64,000 nucleotides of DNA from Hybos culiciformis (lineage: Eukaryota > Arthropoda > Insecta > Diptera > Hybotidae). Both the position numbers and the translations under genes were made by a program. Under the pieces are notes generated by a model, which had not been told where the DNA came from, made no database searches, and was given only the letters and a program-made list of their open reading frames with translations. Positions 60,174-64,000 of the stretch are shown here, one piece after another. The stretch is from contig OZ023273.1 of assembly GCA_964007475.1 (NCBI GenBank), positions 65,841,560 through 65,905,559 of the forward strand. The letters run 5' to 3'. Positions within the stretch are counted from its first letter, which is position 1; each line of letters starts with the position of its first letter.

Positions 60174-63100
60174 GTAAGTTAAATTACGGACTTTAAGTAC
60201 ATTCAATCTTAAAAGATGTTTTGCCACACACGGAAGCAATTTAAAAAAAATTTTCCATTTATGGTATTATTTAAGAAAAAATTAATAAAAATCCTAATAA
60301 TTCTCACAGAAACGTTTTTTAATGATAGCTTACCTTAGTTGATTTATAATTCATATGGAATTTATTTTTTTTTAATGATAAGACTGAGTTTGTTACAATA
60401 ATTTTATAGAAAACATATATTTAAAAAATTTTTTTGAAATTATAACTTTTTGATATTGCTTTTAAATTCAAACATATTAATAATTTAAAATCTTGTTTAC
60501 AGTTCCATCACATCATTTAATATTAATTATTATATTAAAAATTAATATATAGTTCCACGGAAATAAACATTATACCAAGAAAATTTTTAAATATAAAATT
60601 CTGCTGTTAAATGTATATATATAAAACTTTAACCAAGGCAATATCACCAAACCATTAATCTAAAAAAAAAACAATAAATAAAAATCAATAAATTCCACTA
60701 GGTTGTTTTCGTATCAGTTATAAAAAATTTATAACATTTTTTTCGTGCTTTTTGTTTTTATTTTATTTCATTAAACTCTTCATGTCCTATACTGAAAGTA
60801 AAATTCTACAAAAAACCCAGCAAAAAATTCATCTAATTATGTGAAAAACTGGACATGTACAATGTATCTTACAATAAAAATTCTTTATTTTATAATAAAT
60901 CAATTTCAAAAGCGAAACTGAATGTTTTCTAACGATAATCTACATCTTTAGATACATTTCTTTAAAATATCTCGTTCACTTATCATGTTTACAATTCATA
61001 ATAATGCATGAATTTATTAATTTATTCTCGAGTTTCAAATTCACTTGTGGATAAGGAATAAAAATAATATTCGAGATTAAAAGTAAAAATAAGTACATAC
61101 TAAAAATGTTGTGACAGAAATATAAAGAACTATAACCTTACTAGTTTTCAGCATATAAATTTTTTTTGTAAGAAAACCTATGTAAAATAAACCAAAAATA
61201 AAATCATTTTCATTGTACCTCTTTATGTTATTCTCAACTTCAACGTAATAAACATTGCCAAAAATTAATAAATAAACGTAATTAAAAACTGTCCGAACCT
61301 TTTTTATTGTTCAGAAAATCATGAATAAAAAAAAAAATTCACATTGTCTCAGTTTGTGTATTTTATTAAAAATTACCAAAAACACACAATTGCAACCAAA
61401 ACCAATAATTTTAACACAAGAGCTGACAATTTTTTGTCGATATACAAGTTAATACATCCATAACTTGTATGAATGCACTTTTCTGGTGAGATTAAAAAGT
61501 TTTTGTCTTCGAATTTTTGCTTAAATGATTTTATGATTTTTCAATTCGTTATATTATATTTTAATATTAAAGCTTGACATGTTAAATGAAAATTACACGC
61601 TACATATAACTTTTTTTTTTATATCCAAATTCAAAGATATTTTCTTCGTTTATTATTATTATAATAATAATATTGCAGTAACTAATATAGTAATTATCCA
61701 ATCGATATAGAATTTTCTAACAATTTTATTTTCTTAATTTTTATGTTATTGTCTTGTCTCTATTATTATCGAATAAAAATTACACACTAGAATGAATTTT
61801 CTGAAAGTGAAAAATATGATTAGTTTGAACTTTTGCTGTGCACCCTTAAAGGTATAATTATCTTTCAGTCATAAATATTCATATCTAATAATAAATAACA
61901 ATTTTCCTGCAATTTAAGAATATTTGCATGCAAGTTTTTTTTTTATGATTTGTTATTGTTAATAAAATTTATGTGTGATAAAAGTCTTATAATGGAAAAA
62001 TTAAATATACACCTAAATAGAAAAAATGGTTTGAATTTCATTTTAAAATATTTCTTATATATTAAAGTTATAAGATGTTTAGTTGGCTTGAACTATCAGT
62101 GAGACTTCCCAGGTTCTTAAAATAACTATAATTAAATTCAAATGTTTGATTGTTTAATGTTTATGGTCAATTCTGAATAATCAAATGAAAAAAATATTAA
62201 AACCTATCTATTTATGACAAAATAAAAACTGAATTATAGTCGCGCAAAATTCGAAAATAAACCCATATACTTAAGAAAATCAAACTATTACAAATATTTC
62301 AATATTAAATTTTCAATACTTACTACTATAAATACTTTATGTTATGATAACTGACCTATGAAACTGGAACAGAAATTATACTAAGCTAGGTTCGATTTCT
62401 GTCGAATGGTTCGATTTCTGTCGATTAGAAAGGATTTTGAAAATTTCCCGTAGTTGCCAAGTACATACCCTCGACGACTAGTGATAAATAATTCCCTTAC
62501 TAATTTTAATAACTTGATCATAGGAAGCAAATTAATTTGCATACATAAATTTAGATCAGACTTCTAACTAAATCACTAATAATTCATTAAAATTACTTGA
62601 AACATTGACAATCCAAAAATGTTCAGTAATTCAAATCTCATTAAGAATATATTCGGCAAGTTTATTATAATTCTGTTTCCAAATCTTACTCAAGAGTTAC
62701 ATCGACGAAAAAATTACAAATATTAGATAAAAATTAAAAAAAAAAACAAAAACGAAATATATCATTGAAAAATTATGAAACATGAAATTTAATAAAAGAA
62801 GTGAACAACCCTAATTATTTTTCACAACATATTGATTAAATGAATCGTTCATATGGACTATGTGTAGCAAACACATAGCTAATTCGTTTTTGAATTCATT
62901 GCAAAAATTAAAGATAAAGTTTCATTTCTTTGTTTTTTTTAAAGAACAAAACATAATACTATATATGAACTGTAAACATACAAGTATCCACATAATTACA
63001 TTTACATCTAATCGTATATCTACCTAATCAAAAAAAAAATTTCTACGTACATATACTAGCCATATATAACTACTTTAGAATTATCAGAAGAAGAAAAAAA

Positions 63101-64000
63101 TTATATTCTCAGTTTTACTATAATTTCCGATTAATATTTTCTCTTTTTTATGCTCTTTGTGGTGCTGAAGGTTCAAATAAATAAATTGGTTTTTTTTTTA
63201 TCGGGTGTTATGCTTTTTTTGTAGATATATACTTTTTTTCATATTCACTTTATTATTAAATAGCTTAACTCTATCTCTGTGATGTGAAAATTTATACTAT
63301 TTTCTTTCCTTTTTCATATACATACAAAAAATTAAACATTATAATAAAAAATAAGGTCTACCAAATGAGTTTCTTACTGTGTTTTCAAGTTTTAAAGCTG
63401 CACCAATAATTATTATACTATTCAAAATCGCGGTCGCGCATTTAATTGTTAGGCCTTCTTAGTTTAACAATTTTTTTAAGTTTTGAAGATATTTCGTGCA
63501 CTTAGCCTTAAATGATTCCAAAAAGTTTAATACAATTTTAAAGTATGAAACAGTCCGGAGTTGTGAATGAAATTGTTTTTCTAAATTGAACTTTAAAATA
63601 ATTTAAAACGACTTTTCAATCAAATTTTGGGGCAAAAATGTTTGGGACGGAGCAAGTCGTCTCAACATCAAAATTTTCAAAAAGATTTAAACATTATATT
63701 ATGCTTGTGTTTGATATCAATTAAGTTGAATGCATAGTTTCTTATGATTCAGACCTCGTTGTCTTTATTTCTTTTTCTTTTTTTTGGTATATTATTTCAA
63801 GAACAAAATATATGATACTAATATGGGTATTCAAGGGAGCACTTATTTCAAATTTAAATAATTTGCAATAGTTAGTTCAATTTTATATAAAAATTATGAC
63901 CAGCGCCAGATCAACTTAAATATTAAATTAAAACCATTAAATAAATCGATTTTGACGATAATATTTTAATATAAAACAGACATGGCATTCATATAATAAA
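60174..64000 (+). other. Start of intron 3 of the Sidestep-like gene (partial)
   Basis: Begins with GTAAGTTAAA and continues to the end of the window. I see no further Ig exon in it. The only internal structure noted is a 19-bp direct duplication (GGTTCGATTTCTGTCGAWT) at 62389-62426. Confidence 0.7.

Overview
This is an extremely A+T-rich stretch of an animal nuclear genome, almost certainly an insect. It has long A and T homopolymers, GT-AG introns, one spliced gene spread over most of the window, and insect-type transposons (a LINE reverse transcriptase, mariner, hAT, pogo-like, Harbinger-like, tRNA-derived SINE). There are no operons, ribosome binding sites or other prokaryotic signals. 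The order of insect cannot be fixed from this sequence alone. A run of exactly 200 N (20733-20932) is a scaffolding gap.

One host gene is supported. It lies on the + strand and encodes an immunoglobulin-superfamily cell-surface protein of the Sidestep type. Exon 1 (8269-8359) holds the start codon and signal peptide. Exon 2 (59520-59643) and exon 3 (59965-60173) encode a complete V-type Ig domain with both disulfide cysteines, the core tryptophan and the DxGxFxC motif. The three exons join in frame (phases 1, 2, 1) with good GT/AG sites. The remaining exons lie beyond position 64000. Intron 1 is about 51 kb and fills most of the window; intron 2 is 321 bp.

The rest is intronic or upstream DNA and a catalogue of mobile elements and repeats. 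The main ones are: a broken mariner N-terminal fragment (3502-3680, minus); a 1,785-bp hAT transposon with a perfect 8-bp target duplication and very long inverted ends (10712-12496); a tRNA-like SINE head whose A-box is split by a 309-bp hAT MITE (15538-15988); a 252-bp MITE (18014-18265); large palindromes (31133-31312 and 31460-31623); a 5'-truncated LINE with an intact reverse-transcriptase ORF (32833-34950); a 175-bp pogo-like MITE (47030-47204) inside a CTAG-dense block; a 399-bp inverted-repeat element (49156-49554); and a composite repeat block at 50310-54256.

The composite block is the most unusual part. It contains tandem ~126-bp and ~100-bp units. One unit is interrupted by a 581-bp Harbinger-like MITE that carries a tiny spliced reading frame. 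Another has been blown up by about 2.46 kb of a 12-bp purine-rich minisatellite with a higher-order ~800-bp period. The block ends in a near-perfect 226-bp foldback. Nearly all other short open frames in the window are low-complexity K/N/I/F/Y translations of AT-rich DNA and are not genes.
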